Counted from the stretch's first letter, positions 9,238 to 17,118 are shown. The stretch: 64,000 nucleotides of DNA from an uncultured Muribaculaceae bacterium (GCA_934663645.1 CAKUKR010000001.1:15081-79080); one strand, 5' to 3'. The notes: generated by a model not told the origin, from the letters alone. Made by a program: numbers and translations.

Positions 9238-10254
9238 TTACTTGCCGGCATTGACCTTGATTGCGTCGATTTCCCATGAGCCGGCTATCTCGTCGGTTGA
9301 CACGTAGTGGAAACCGAACTGTATCTTCTTGCCAGCGAATGATGTCAGGTCGACGTTGCCGGAATCGATGAATGTCCACGAAGTGCCTTCGCACATATTG
9401 GGCACGGCGACCATGGTCCATTCGCCGCCGTCCTCGCGTACAGCCACAGTACAGCTTGCAGCGAAGTTAGCTGCCGACTCAAACTTGTTTCCGGCGTGGC
9501 GGAATGTCAGCACAGCCGACTTGTAGCCGGTCAGGTCGATGGTCGGCGAAATAGCCCATGCCTCTGAAGCGTGGCACGAACCGCCGAAGAACGACGATGC
9601 CACAAGTCCGTACTTGGCATCCACCTTCCATACGTATGTCGAACCGGAGGGGAGTACCACGTTCTCGAATGTGAAGGCATCAAGGCCAGACGACTTGTCA
9701 GCCTGGTATACCTGCTCGCCAGCTGGGACATCAGGTGTGTCGGGAGTTTCCTCCTCAATGCCGACCTTGTCCCAGTTGTATGCGCTGACGCTCTTGAAGC
9801 CGGCAGTGCCGAAATAGCGGGCTGCGCTGCCCTTGATAGTCACCTGCTTGCCCAAGTTAGCTGGGTTGTCAACGAGGTTGAGGGCAGCACGAGCGTCAGA
9901 GCCGCTCACGAGCTGCACGGGGACGCACTTGGTGATGTCACGCTCGTCGGGAGTGGCTGCCACAAGCATATTGGACGCCACTGTGGCGGGTGTCTCGAAC
10001 TTGACATTTTCCACGGTGTAAGCGTTGGAAATGCTGGTGTCGATCCAGCCGACGATGTAGCCGGTCATCCACACGTTGTCGCCAGTGAACCCCTCGACCA
10101 CCTGGCCCACGGAAACGGGGTTGTCCCACTTGCCCGAGCCGTAATCCTCCGGCACGATTACCGGGGGATACTCCTTGTCATCGCTGCACGAGGAGATGAA
10201 CTGACCGCCCACCAACGCAAGTGCCAACGAAATGTATAATGCAATTTTCTTCAT
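9238..10254 (-). CDS. DUF6359/jelly-roll surface lipoprotein
   Basis: 338 residues, with a lipoprotein signal (MKKIALYISLALALVGGQFISS then CSDDKE). Residues about 40-165 look like a DUF6359 OB-fold-like domain (VWMTGYIVGWIDTSISNAYT, NPANLGKQVTIKGSAARYF). Residues about 185-338 form a choice-of-anchor-J jelly-roll (QADKSSGLDAFTFENVVLPS through SWEIDAIKVNAGK). That jelly-roll is strikingly close to the one in the secreted endonuclease at 3473-5095, with shared stretches such as FRHAGNKF, NMCEGTSW and GFHYVSTD. It lies 36 bases after the TonB receptor gene. A surface-exposed binding component of the same uptake system is the simplest reading. Confidence 0.78.
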   Translation of the reverse strand: MKKIALYISLALALVGGQFISSCSDDKEYPPVIVPEDYGSGKWDNPVSVGQVVEGFTGDNVWMTGYIVGWIDTSISNAYTVENVKFETPATVASNMLVAATPDERDITKCVPVQLVSGSDARAALNLVDNPANLGKQVTIKGSAARYFGTAGFKSVSAYNWDKVGIEEETPDTPDVPAGEQVYQADKSSGLDAFTFENVVLPSGSTYVWKVDAKYGLVASSFFGGSCHASEAWAISPTIDLTGYKSAVLTFRHAGNKFESAANFAASCTVAVREDGGEWTMVAVPNMCEGTSWTFIDSGNVDLTSFAGKKIQFGFHYVSTDEIAGSWEIDAIKVNAGK

Positions 10255-10290
10255 TGTCTTAGTCGTTATTTGTTGTCATGCACACGGGGG

Positions 10291-13086
10291 TCAGAAGCGT
10301 ATTCCGAAGTTGAAGAATATGCGGATGCCCTGCGCGTAGTAATACTTGTTGGGGAACTTGTTGACGTTGTAGTTGGTGTAGTCAAACTTACCCTCCTGAT
10401 AGCCGCCGGTCTGTATGTTGCGGTTGTTGAGCACGTTGTTGACGCTGAGGTTGAAGTTGAGCGAACCGAAGCGTGTGTAAATCACCTTGCCCACAGAGAG
10501 GTTGAGGACGAAGGCTGACTTGAGCTTCTGCTGGTATGCTATCTCCTCGACCTTTGCCTGAACTGCCTCCTGAATGGTCTGTCCCTCGGCGGGAGTTACA
10601 ACAGTGTAGAGTTCGGGCATGGCCTCGTGCCGTGTCGGCGAGAGGTCCACATAGCCGTCAGCGAAATAGTTGGCGTTGATGCCGAAGAACCACATGCCGG
10701 GAGCTGCATAGTCCAAGCCGAGGCTGTAAGCCTGCTGCGGAGTGCCGCCGACGTGGAAGCCCTTCAGGTAAACGCGGCGCGTCACGTCATCCTGCGCGCC
10801 GTTCTCGTATGAGCGCACGCCCATCGGGTTGTTGCGGTAGGTGTATGAAGCGATAGTCCCGGCACCGGTCAATGTCAGCGAGGGGATAATCTTGTATGCG
10901 AAGCCGAGCTCAACACCGGTATAGCGTGTCTGCATGCCAGACATGGCATAGTTCATGAACGTGTTGAGCTGGTAGTCGTAGAAACCCGTGCGGCGCATTC
11001 CGTTCCACATCTCGGTGTAGAAGCCGGTGACGCTTCCGCGGAAGTTCTTGTAGTTCCATACATAGCCGAGGTCAGCGGAGAGGAAACGCTCAGACTGGAG
11101 GTTGGAAACAGCGGTGTCCTTGATACGCGGCGAAACGTATGCGTTGTCAGGGAGCGGGGCGCGAGTGCCGTAAGCGGCGTGTGCCACGAAGTAGTTGCGG
11201 CCGTTGAGCTTGTATGTCGCGCCGGCCTTGATGGCAGCGTTGTCGAATGTGTGGCGTTTGCCAGAGCCGAGCGAGTTCTCAGGGGCGCGGCCGTTCTGCA
11301 TGTTGCCGTGGCGCATGAAGTTGGTATAGCTCATCTCGATGCCGTAGTTCACGTCCCAGTGCAGGGTGTTGATCTGGTTCTGCAGCCAAGCGCGGGCTAT
11401 GTAGGAGCGGATGTTGTAGTCATAACCGAACTTGTCGCCCTCATACACCTTGCGGTTGGGGTTGCGCAGGTCGTTCTGGAGGATTTCGGGGTTGTTGGGG
11501 AAGTCGCGCTCTGCGAAGTTGTCAACGTCGCGCCAGAACTCAGCGCCGAGGAGGTTCTTGATGGTCTTGTAGTAATGGCTCTCGGTATAGGAGAAGCTGA
11601 TGCCGCCCTGGAGCTGGCTGTGGTCGTTGAGGCGGTGGTTGACATACGAGTTGAACATCCACTGGTTGAAGTTGCTGTGGCGTTTCTCGAGTATGTATGT
11701 AGCCTGGCCTTTCAGCTCGGGGTTGCGGTCGTAAAGTATGGAGTTGGTATAGTTGGCCTGGTAGAGTGAGTTCCAGTCTATCTGACGGAAGCTCTTGTCG
11801 TTCATCCACAGGTTGCGGTAAGTCTCATACTGCTCCATTTGCGCATCGTAGAGGGGAGTGCCCTCCTCGGCGGTGGGATAGTAATATGAGGGGAGGTAGC
11901 GGTAGTAGTCGGGACGCGGGTCAGCGGCCTGATACCAGTTGAGGGCAGAGCTTGAGTAGTTGCTCGAGCGGAAGCCGACACCAGTGTTGACAACAGTGCC
12001 CTTGGTGGGTTTCCAGATCCAGTTGATGAGGGCTGAGGGGTCGAATGCCTCAACCACCTTTGCAGCCTTCTTCTTGCCGTCGAGATAACCCCACTGCGGG
12101 TTGTAGAGGTTGTTGCCTGCCAGGTCGTAAGCCTCTTGCGTAGCAGCGGAGTTTGTGGCACGCTGTGTGGGGTTGCCCCAAGTTGAGATGTTCAGCGAGT
12201 GCTTCTCGTTGAATATCTTCTGCAGCGAGAGTGCGTAGCCGAAAGAGTCGTACCACGTGCCTTCGATGACACCCTCGGGAGAGTAGCGGCCGATGATTGA
12301 AGCGGAGAACGCCCAGCCGTTCTTTGTCACGCCGGTGTTGTACTGCAGCATGGCACGCATCATGTAGTTGGAGTTGGTGTAGCTGACGTTGCCACGGAAG
12401 CCGGCAGCATATTCCGAGGCGTAGGTGGTGAAATTGGTCGCGCCGCCCACCATGCCGAAGCCGTAATTGGAGTTCTGGATGCCAGGGTTGATGGTCTTGT
12501 TGCGGAACGCGCTGGAGGTCATGCCGCCGAGGCCAGAATAGTTGAAGCGGCCGCGCATAGCGTCATTGAAGTTAAAACCGTTGATGTAGCCGGCGTTCCA
12601 GGTCTGGTCGTAGCCGCGCATGCGGAAACGTGTGACGGAGAAGTTGTAGTTGGCCGTCTGGTAATACACGTCGTCGTTTGCGCCCTGTATCGTGCCGATG
12701 GACTGTGTCAGCCCCTCGTCGTCGTATGCAGTTTCGTCGTCAGAGTTCTGGTCGTCGGGGAGGAGGTTGATGGCGTCAAACTGCGGGTTGAGCTTGATTT
12801 CGTCGAGCTCGCGCACGATGCCTTTGACAATGTCCACTTCGACGGAGAAGTCATCATAGCCGTAGGCTATGATCTCGAGTTGAGCCGTTCCCGGCTCGGC
12901 GTTTGAAATGGTGAACCGGCCGTCAGCGCCGCTGACCACGAACACGGACTGTCCGCCCAGCATCACGGTGGCGTCGGCAATGGGCTTGCCGTTACGGCCG
13001 TCCACCAATGTGCCTTTCACGCCCGTTTGAGCCAACGAGGGCAGTGCCAGACACAGAAGCAGTGTCAATAGTAGTTTAATTCGCAT
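10291..13086 (-). CDS. TonB-dependent outer-membrane receptor
   Basis: 931 residues. Signal peptide 1-19 (MRIKLLLTLLLCLALPSLAQ), then a carboxypeptidase-regulatory-like domain (about 22-105, TGVKGTLVDGRNGKPIADAT), an Asp-rich stretch (DDQNSDDETAYDDEGLTQSI), a plug-like region and a long beta-barrel ending in the aromatic C-terminus GIRIFFNFGIRF expected for BAM insertion. Such receptors use TonB energy to import bulky substrates across the outer membrane. The gene sits between a secreted EEP nuclease and two OB-fold-like lipoproteins, not beside a SusD gene, so this is not a classical glycan (PUL) pair. Nucleic acid fragments are the substrate suggested by context; this is inference. Confidence 0.88.
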   Translation of the reverse strand: MRIKLLLTLLLCLALPSLAQTGVKGTLVDGRNGKPIADATVMLGGQSVFVVSGADGRFTISNAEPGTAQLEIIAYGYDDFSVEVDIVKGIVRELDEIKLNPQFDAINLLPDDQNSDDETAYDDEGLTQSIGTIQGANDDVYYQTANYNFSVTRFRMRGYDQTWNAGYINGFNFNDAMRGRFNYSGLGGMTSSAFRNKTINPGIQNSNYGFGMVGGATNFTTYASEYAAGFRGNVSYTNSNYMMRAMLQYNTGVTKNGWAFSASIIGRYSPEGVIEGTWYDSFGYALSLQKIFNEKHSLNISTWGNPTQRATNSAATQEAYDLAGNNLYNPQWGYLDGKKKAAKVVEAFDPSALINWIWKPTKGTVVNTGVGFRSSNYSSSALNWYQAADPRPDYYRYLPSYYYPTAEEGTPLYDAQMEQYETYRNLWMNDKSFRQIDWNSLYQANYTNSILYDRNPELKGQATYILEKRHSNFNQWMFNSYVNHRLNDHSQLQGGISFSYTESHYYKTIKNLLGAEFWRDVDNFAERDFPNNPEILQNDLRNPNRKVYEGDKFGYDYNIRSYIARAWLQNQINTLHWDVNYGIEMSYTNFMRHGNMQNGRAPENSLGSGKRHTFDNAAIKAGATYKLNGRNYFVAHAAYGTRAPLPDNAYVSPRIKDTAVSNLQSERFLSADLGYVWNYKNFRGSVTGFYTEMWNGMRRTGFYDYQLNTFMNYAMSGMQTRYTGVELGFAYKIIPSLTLTGAGTIASYTYRNNPMGVRSYENGAQDDVTRRVYLKGFHVGGTPQQAYSLGLDYAAPGMWFFGINANYFADGYVDLSPTRHEAMPELYTVVTPAEGQTIQEAVQAKVEEIAYQQKLKSAFVLNLSVGKVIYTRFGSLNFNLSVNNVLNNRNIQTGGYQEGKFDYTNYNVNKFPNKYYYAQGIRIFFNFGIRF

Positions 13087-13127
13087 ATTCTTATCGGTTA
13101 TTGTTTTAATATCAAGTTGTTATAGCC

Positions 13128-14201
13128 TCACTTGCGACGTACACGCAGGAATATCTCGGTGGGCAGGTGGTCGGAATAGCCGTTAGTCCACACTCCGGAG
13201 GAGTATGTGCGCAGCGGATAGCCCACATACTGGCCGCTCTGCTGAAGCAGAAAGTCCTTGTCGTTCCACACCTTGGCGTTGAAATATTCCAGAGGGTTCT
13301 CGCCCTGTGCCGTCAGCTCGTAGCTGACGATGATCTGGTCAAAGAGATTCCAGCCGCTACGGTAGATGTACGAGCCGATGCCGTCGTCGAGCTTCTTCCA
13401 GAAGGGGTTGAAGTATCCACCCTTGGCAGCGTCTTCCATCTTCTTGACCGCGCCGAGAGTCTTGGCGCACGAGCGGTCGTAAGGGTCGTCGTTGAGGTCG
13501 CCCATGATGATCACGCCCATGTTTGGGTCTATGCGGTGCAGCGAATCAGCGATATGGCGTGTCAGCATAGCCGCCGCGTCGCGCAGTGGCGCACTCTTGC
13601 TGCCGCCGCCTCGCCGCGAGGGCCAGTGGTTGACTATCACACCCACACGCGCCGGGCCGAGCAGCCCGACCACGCACATCTGGTCACGGGTGCGGAAATT
13701 GGGCAGCGAGTCGATGAACAGCGTGTGGTTGGTCACATTGATGGGGCGGAAAAGCTTGGGATTGTACAGCACGCTGACATCGATGCCGCGCAAGTCGGGC
13801 GAGTCATGGTGTATGATCTGCAGATTGAGGCCGCGCAGGCTCTCGTCTTTGACCAGGTCCTCAAGCACGGTGCGGTTCTCCACCTCGCTCACGCCGATTA
13901 TGGCAGGGCCCTCGGGGGTGCTCTTGGTGGTCAGCTGCGAGATGGCATACGCCATGTTGTGTATCTTGTTCCAGTACTTGTGCCCGTCCCACTTGCGGCT
14001 GCCCTTGGGGCTGAACTCGAGGTCGTACTTGCCGTTGTTGTTGATGGTGTCAAACAGGTTCTCCTGGTTGTAGAAGGCGACACCGTATACTTGCGGGCGG
14101 GCCTGTGCCGGCTTCTGCGTCTGTGCGGTGACAGCCGCCCCGGCAAGCAGCAACGCCGCCGCTGCTGCCGCCAATATCCTCCCTTTCTTCATTGTTTTCA
14201 T
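13128..14201 (-). CDS. Secreted endonuclease/exonuclease/phosphatase (EEP) family protein
   Basis: 357 residues with a signal peptide (MKTMKKGRILAAAAAALLLA ... TAQ); a start at the second Met would also work. EEP/DNase I-like active-site motifs appear in order: FYNQENLFDT, GVSEVENR (metal-binding Glu), VNHWPSRRGG (His), MGDLNDDPYD (Asp/Asn) and YSDHLPTEIFL (terminal Asp-His pair). These enzymes cleave phosphodiester bonds in nucleic acids or phospho-substrates. It lies 41 bases after deoC and 41 bases before the TonB receptor gene, in the same run as two endonuclease I genes, so a nucleic acid substrate in the periplasm or outside the cell is favoured. Confidence 0.9.
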   Translation of the reverse strand: MKTMKKGRILAAAAAALLLAGAAVTAQTQKPAQARPQVYGVAFYNQENLFDTINNNGKYDLEFSPKGSRKWDGHKYWNKIHNMAYAISQLTTKSTPEGPAIIGVSEVENRTVLEDLVKDESLRGLNLQIIHHDSPDLRGIDVSVLYNPKLFRPINVTNHTLFIDSLPNFRTRDQMCVVGLLGPARVGVIVNHWPSRRGGGSKSAPLRDAAAMLTRHIADSLHRIDPNMGVIIMGDLNDDPYDRSCAKTLGAVKKMEDAAKGGYFNPFWKKLDDGIGSYIYRSGWNLFDQIIVSYELTAQGENPLEYFNAKVWNDKDFLLQQSGQYVGYPLRTYSSGVWTNGYSDHLPTEIFLRVRRK

Positions 14202-14242
14202 CTGGTTTTCGATTGTTATGGTCTATGACGCGCCACGGCGTG

Positions 14243-15130
14243 TCAGAAATACTTCACTTCCTCACCCTCCATGGACGAGAGCAGTGCGTTGGCAAGGCTG
14301 CTTGCGCCGATGCGGAAGAGGTCGTGACAGAGCCACTCCTCGCCGAGGACATCGCGCACCACGGCGTAATAGCCCAGCGCGTCGGCTGTGCTGCGTATGC
14401 CGCCCGAGGCCTTGAAGCCCACCTTGCGACCGGTCTTCTCGTAATACTCCTTGATGCAGCTGCACATCACGTATGCCGCCTCGAGCGACGCGCCAGGGTA
14501 CATCTTGCCGGTCGAAGTCTTGAGGAAGTCGGCCTCGCTCCACAGGGCAAGCACCGATGCCTTCTTGATGTTCTCGGCCGTGCGCAACGCGCCTGTCTCG
14601 AGTATCACCTTCAGCTTGCCGCCGCGCACCGTGTGCTTCAGCTCCGTCAGCTCGTCGCAGAGGTCCTCGTAATTCTCGTCGGCAAACATGCCGAGGGGGA
14701 AGACCACGTCCACCTCGCTCGCGCCGGCCTCGACTGCGAGGGCGCAGTCAGCCACCTTGACGGCGGTGAACGTCTGGCTCGAAGGGAAACACCCCGCCAC
14801 GACAGCCACATCCACTCCCGGCACGTCGAGGTGCGTGCGCACCACGTCGGCGAAATTGCTGTACACGCATATCGCCGCCACGTTGCGGTATTGCGGGTAG
14901 TCATTGTCGAAATCGTTGACACGCTGCGTGAAGCGTGCTACGCTTTTGACGGAGTCCTCGCTGCTCAGCGTAGTCAGGTCGATCGAGCTGAACAGGAAGC
15001 GGTAAACGTCCTGCGTGTCATACTGCGACACATTCTCCATGATGCGTGCCACCTCGGCAGCGACGCGAGCGTCGTCGCCGGTCACGCGGCTGTCGGCTAT
15101 TGCCTTGTTGTATCTGTCCATCATCTCCAT
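14243..15130 (-). CDS. deoC: Deoxyribose-phosphate aldolase
   Basis: 295 residues; starts MEMMDRYNKAIADSR, with a nearby alternative Met. Motifs typical of DeoC are present: VDVVFPLGMF, LKVILETGAL, FLKTSTGKMYPGAS (Schiff-base region) and KVGFKASGGIRS (phosphate-binding loop with the activating Lys). It cleaves 2-deoxyribose 5-phosphate to glyceraldehyde 3-phosphate and acetaldehyde in the cytoplasm, the last step in using deoxyribose from DNA. It has a -7 element at 15219-15226 and is the first gene of the run containing the secreted nucleases and TonB receptor. In Bacteroides relatives deoC follows uvrC, dtd and mazG; here those are not adjacent. Confidence 0.95.
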   Translation of the reverse strand: MEMMDRYNKAIADSRVTGDDARVAAEVARIMENVSQYDTQDVYRFLFSSIDLTTLSSEDSVKSVARFTQRVNDFDNDYPQYRNVAAICVYSNFADVVRTHLDVPGVDVAVVAGCFPSSQTFTAVKVADCALAVEAGASEVDVVFPLGMFADENYEDLCDELTELKHTVRGGKLKVILETGALRTAENIKKASVLALWSEADFLKTSTGKMYPGASLEAAYVMCSCIKEYYEKTGRKVGFKASGGIRSTADALGYYAVVRDVLGEEWLCHDLFRIGASSLANALLSSMEGEEVKYF

Positions 15131-15218
15131 GAGGTTGGTATGTTATGCTGACACGGATATTGCCCGCTCCGCGTACGGCTTACGCCGCTCCAGAACAGAC
15201 ACCCGATAGTTTAGCACA

Positions 15219-15226
15219 CAAAGGTA
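15219..15226 (-). promoter_or_regulatory. -7 promoter element upstream of deoC operon
   Basis: Minus strand reads TACCTTTG, a full match to TAnnTTTG, about 90 bases upstream of the deoC ATG. No convincing TTTG -33 box is seen at the usual spacing. It would drive deoC and probably the whole nuclease/TonB run. Confidence 0.5.
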
Positions 15227-15314
15227 GTATTTAATTCCTACAAAATGTGCATTTGTGGGAGAAAAAAATCGCGCAAGTGCTGAACAACACCATTTTTCAG
15301 CCATTTTGCAGTGC

Positions 15315-15350
15315 AAAAAAGCCGGAACACCCTGATTGGGATGCCCCGGC
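15315..15350 (-). terminator. Terminator after a small gene remnant
   Basis: On the minus strand, a GC-rich stem (15346-15350 with 15321-15325, continued by an imperfect inner stem) is followed by six T (15315-15320). It stands 28 bases after the stop of the 16-codon fragment at 15378-15428, as expected for the old 3' end of a minus-strand gene. Confidence 0.6.
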
Positions 15351-15377
15351 CTTCGTTCAGTCTATGATTTCAGTCGG

Positions 15378-15428
15378 TTATCTCACACGCACCTTGAGCG
15401 TATGGAGCATGCCGCCCGCATACGCCAT
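15378..15428 (-). pseudogene. Possible 3' remnant of an unidentified gene
   Basis: The minus strand codes MAYAGGMLHTLKVRVR and a stop, with an in-frame stop just upstream of this stretch. The basic, beta-like ending and the terminator right after it suggest the C-terminal end of a lost secreted-protein gene. I cannot name the family, and a random short ORF is possible. Confidence 0.25.
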
Positions 15429-15550
15429 CCTCAAAAGACAGCAGTGTCAGTATATGGAGAGGTAGTGGCCCATGAACATTGCGACAACAGTCATTATCTT
15501 GTCGCACCAGGATAATCATACGTCGCCTCGTGCCGTTTGAGCGATCTCCG

Positions 15551-15606
15551 GCTCAATAGCGACGCAATATGACAGCGTCCACCAGCGCGTGGTTGGTGTG
15601 CAGGTT
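15551..15606 (-). repeat. 56-bp direct repeat, left copy
   Basis: Matches 18583-18638 at 53 of 56 positions in the same orientation. The right copy is the 3' end of the six-hairpin glycosidase gene. The two copies bracket a 3-kb segment with two secreted-protein genes and a regulator. Confidence 0.85.
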
Positions 15607-15627
15607 GAGAGGAAAGGCGACACCATC
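15553..15627 (-). pseudogene. C-terminal fragment of a six-hairpin glycosidase paralogue
   Basis: The minus strand codes NLHTNHALVDAVILRRY followed by TGA, against NLHTNHALMDAVILRRY at the end of the intact 18585-20825 gene (16 of 17 identical, with silent changes). The open frame runs only seven codons further upstream to a stop. It is a broken copy of the gene's 3' end. Confidence 0.75.
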
Positions 15628-15632
15628 TCAAT

Positions 15633-15672
15633 AAAAAAGCTGCATCGCGGAAAACCACGATGCAGCCTTTTT
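15633..15672 (-). terminator. Bidirectional Rho-independent terminator
   Basis: A 12-bp stem with one mismatch (15639-15650 with 15655-15666) around a 4-base AAAA loop is flanked by a six-base A-run (15633-15638) and a five-base T-run (15668-15672). On the minus strand it ends the transcript of the two genes at 15696-16924; it could also stop plus-strand transcription. Confidence 0.85.
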
Positions 15673-15695
15673 CACAGAGTTTTATCGGTGTCCTG

Positions 15696-16454
15696 TTATT
15701 CCTGCACTGCCTTCACAGGACGCACTCCTATTCCGATGCAACGCAGGACATAGAAAGGATAATGGTCAGCATCCAGTTCATCATCAGGACCATAGAATGC
15801 ATAGCAGTCCTCATAGTACCAATATGTCGTGTTCAAATCTGAAGACATATAGTAGCCATATTCACCAGCGTAACCATACCCGTATTTCTCATCATTGTAT
15901 ATGCCATTTGCCGGCAGGAATATACTGTTTCCGTTACGTCCAGTCACCTTGTACCCCTTCGCGGCATCATCCCATGTCCAGACACAGTTCTGCTCAAGCT
16001 CTTCCCACTCAGCACGAGTCGGTATGTGCCAATCCGGCCCAAGGTTTTGCATGGCAGCATCGTCTGCATCCTCGAGCTTATTGATATTGTCAACCATGCC
16101 ATAGTCCTCATCGTTGTTATACTTAGTCAACGTGTGAACATCCCCTTGAGCGTACTTGTAGGTAGCCCAGCTGTATGTTTCCTTTGGCGATGTTTCCGCC
16201 CAGGCGTAGAAGTCCCCATACTCCTGAGGATCCGTCGCGCCAAGGTTGCACGAAGCCCACTTCACGCTCAGGCCGAGATCAACAGCTTGAACCCCATCAG
16301 GCATCTCGCTGTCATCAAGGAAAACAATCTTCTCCACGTCAGCAGCACGATACTCAGACACAGTCCCATTGGACATATAGATCTTCAGACCTTGCGCCTG
16401 CGTTGAAAAAGCGGTCATCATCACCGCCATGACAAATATGTTTGCGAGTCTCAT
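15696..16454 (-). CDS. Secreted FISUMP-type (Fibrobacter major paralogous domain) protein
   Basis: 252 residues with a signal peptide (MRLANIFVMAVMMTAFSTQA). The core (about 55-250) carries the pattern AVDLGLSVKWASCNLGA, YGDFYAWAETSPKETYSWAT, DWHIPTRAEWEEL and a C-terminal GIGVRPVK, which is the form of FISUMP proteins that are abundant in Bacteroides and related gut bacteria. Their function is unknown; they are secreted or surface proteins. The start overlaps the stop of the upstream gene by 4 bases (ATGA), so the two are translationally coupled. Base composition looks lower in GC than the flanking genes. Confidence 0.8.
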   Translation of the reverse strand: MRLANIFVMAVMMTAFSTQAQGLKIYMSNGTVSEYRAADVEKIVFLDDSEMPDGVQAVDLGLSVKWASCNLGATDPQEYGDFYAWAETSPKETYSWATYKYAQGDVHTLTKYNNDEDYGMVDNINKLEDADDAAMQNLGPDWHIPTRAEWEELEQNCVWTWDDAAKGYKVTGRNGNSIFLPANGIYNDEKYGYGYAGEYGYYMSSDLNTTYWYYEDCYAFYGPDDELDADHYPFYVLRCIGIGVRPVKAVQE

Positions 16455-16924
16455 TTCTTTGAAATTTTATATGTTTTCGATTCTGTCTTCACCAAATATA
16501 TCCCTGACGGAAGTCCTCCGACGGGACACGTTACACATCCATCTGCCGCAGCCTTCATGCAGGCGAGCAGACGCCCATCCATTCCATACAGCCAAACATC
16601 GGCCCCTGTGACAAGCCCTGACAATTCCAGGACCTCATTTGAAAGGGAGAACTTGACAGTCACAGCATCAAGTTCCTCCACAGAGCCGGGGTCAGAATTG
16701 GCAAACGTGAACTTGTCAACTTCCGAAATTTCAAAAGAATACCGGCTACCGGCACAAGTCAAGGAAAGAGTGTTCTCCTGAAATTGCACCTCGGGTCTGT
16801 CTGACAAAGCGAACTTCGTCTGTCCACCCGACTTTGACCATACTACCACAAACTCCGGCGAAGCTGCAAACAATCCAGCGACTGCCGTTATGGCGCATGT
16901 CAACAGCATTGATAATCGTTTCAT
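16451..16924 (-). CDS. Small secreted protein with C-terminal sorting-like domain
   Basis: 157 residues. Signal peptide about 1-20 (MKRLSMLLTCAITAVAGLFA), a short N-terminal beta region (FVVVWSKSGGQTKFALSDRP) and a C-terminal region ending GGLPSGIYLVKTESKTYKIS, the shape of a type IX-type sorting domain with almost no cargo. The N-terminal region resembles the segment that precedes the FISUMP domain in the downstream protein (KIYMSNGTVSEYRAADVEKI), so the pair may share a domain. It is the first gene of a two-gene operon with its own promoter (16992-17021) and is divergent from the TPR/AraC regulator, which may control it. Function unknown. Confidence 0.65.
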   Translation of the reverse strand: MKRLSMLLTCAITAVAGLFAASPEFVVVWSKSGGQTKFALSDRPEVQFQENTLSLTCAGSRYSFEISEVDKFTFANSDPGSVEELDAVTVKFSLSNEVLELSGLVTGADVWLYGMDGRLLACMKAAADGCVTCPVGGLPSGIYLVKTESKTYKISKK

Positions 16925-16963
16925 ATACTATACTATTGAGTTTTACATCATGCCCGCAGACTG

Positions 16964-16976
16964 TGCCTGACAGGCA
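16964..16976. promoter_or_regulatory. Palindrome in the divergent promoter region
   Basis: A 6-bp inverted repeat with a single central base (TGCCTG-A-CAGGCA) lies between the -7 element and the start of the 16924 gene. A wider imperfect repeat surrounds it. It could be an operator for the adjacent regulator. Confidence 0.3.
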
Positions 16977-16991
16977 TCATTATTTACAGCG

Positions 16992-17021
16992 CAAAATTAC
17001 CACCTTGCAACCGGCTGCAAA
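16992..17021 (-). promoter_or_regulatory. Bacteroidales promoter of the 16924-15696 gene pair
   Basis: The minus strand has TAATTTTG (16992-16999, full match to TAnnTTTG) and a TTTG box at 17018-17021, with an 18-base spacer, slightly shorter than the usual 19-21. Confidence 0.5.
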
Positions 17022-17118
17022 TAGCCGTTTCGTAAAAAACGCATCTTCAATTCGTAAAAAACAAGGTCACAGCCCCCCACGGCACCGTATTGTCGGGAAA
17101 ATGAAGTAAATTTGCAGC

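Larger units (their letters stand above)
15131..15695. other. Long intergenic region with gene remnants and two terminators
   Basis: No intact gene is seen here. From deoC outward it holds the deoC -7 element (15219-15226), a terminator (15315-15350), a 16-codon fragment (15378-15428), an 8-bp inverted repeat around an 11-base loop (15480-15487 with 15499-15506), a fragment of a glycosidase 3' end (15551-15627) and a second terminator (15633-15672). The pattern looks like the scar of rearrangement. Confidence 0.65.

Noticed and set aside
10254..10291. SusC/SusD pair for glycan uptake
   Set aside because: The TonB receptor has no SusD-like partner; the adjoining lipoproteins have beta-rich OB-fold and jelly-roll features, not the helical TPR-like SusD fold.
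15247..15465. A 72-codon plus-strand frame in the intergenic region
   Set aside because: It reads through the minus-strand terminator and has no recognisable feature.
17107..17114. TAAATTTG as the -7 element of the TPR/AraC regulator
   Set aside because: It matches the consensus but ends only 4 bases before the ATG of a good signal peptide, so transcription would begin at or after the start codon; no -33 box is seen.
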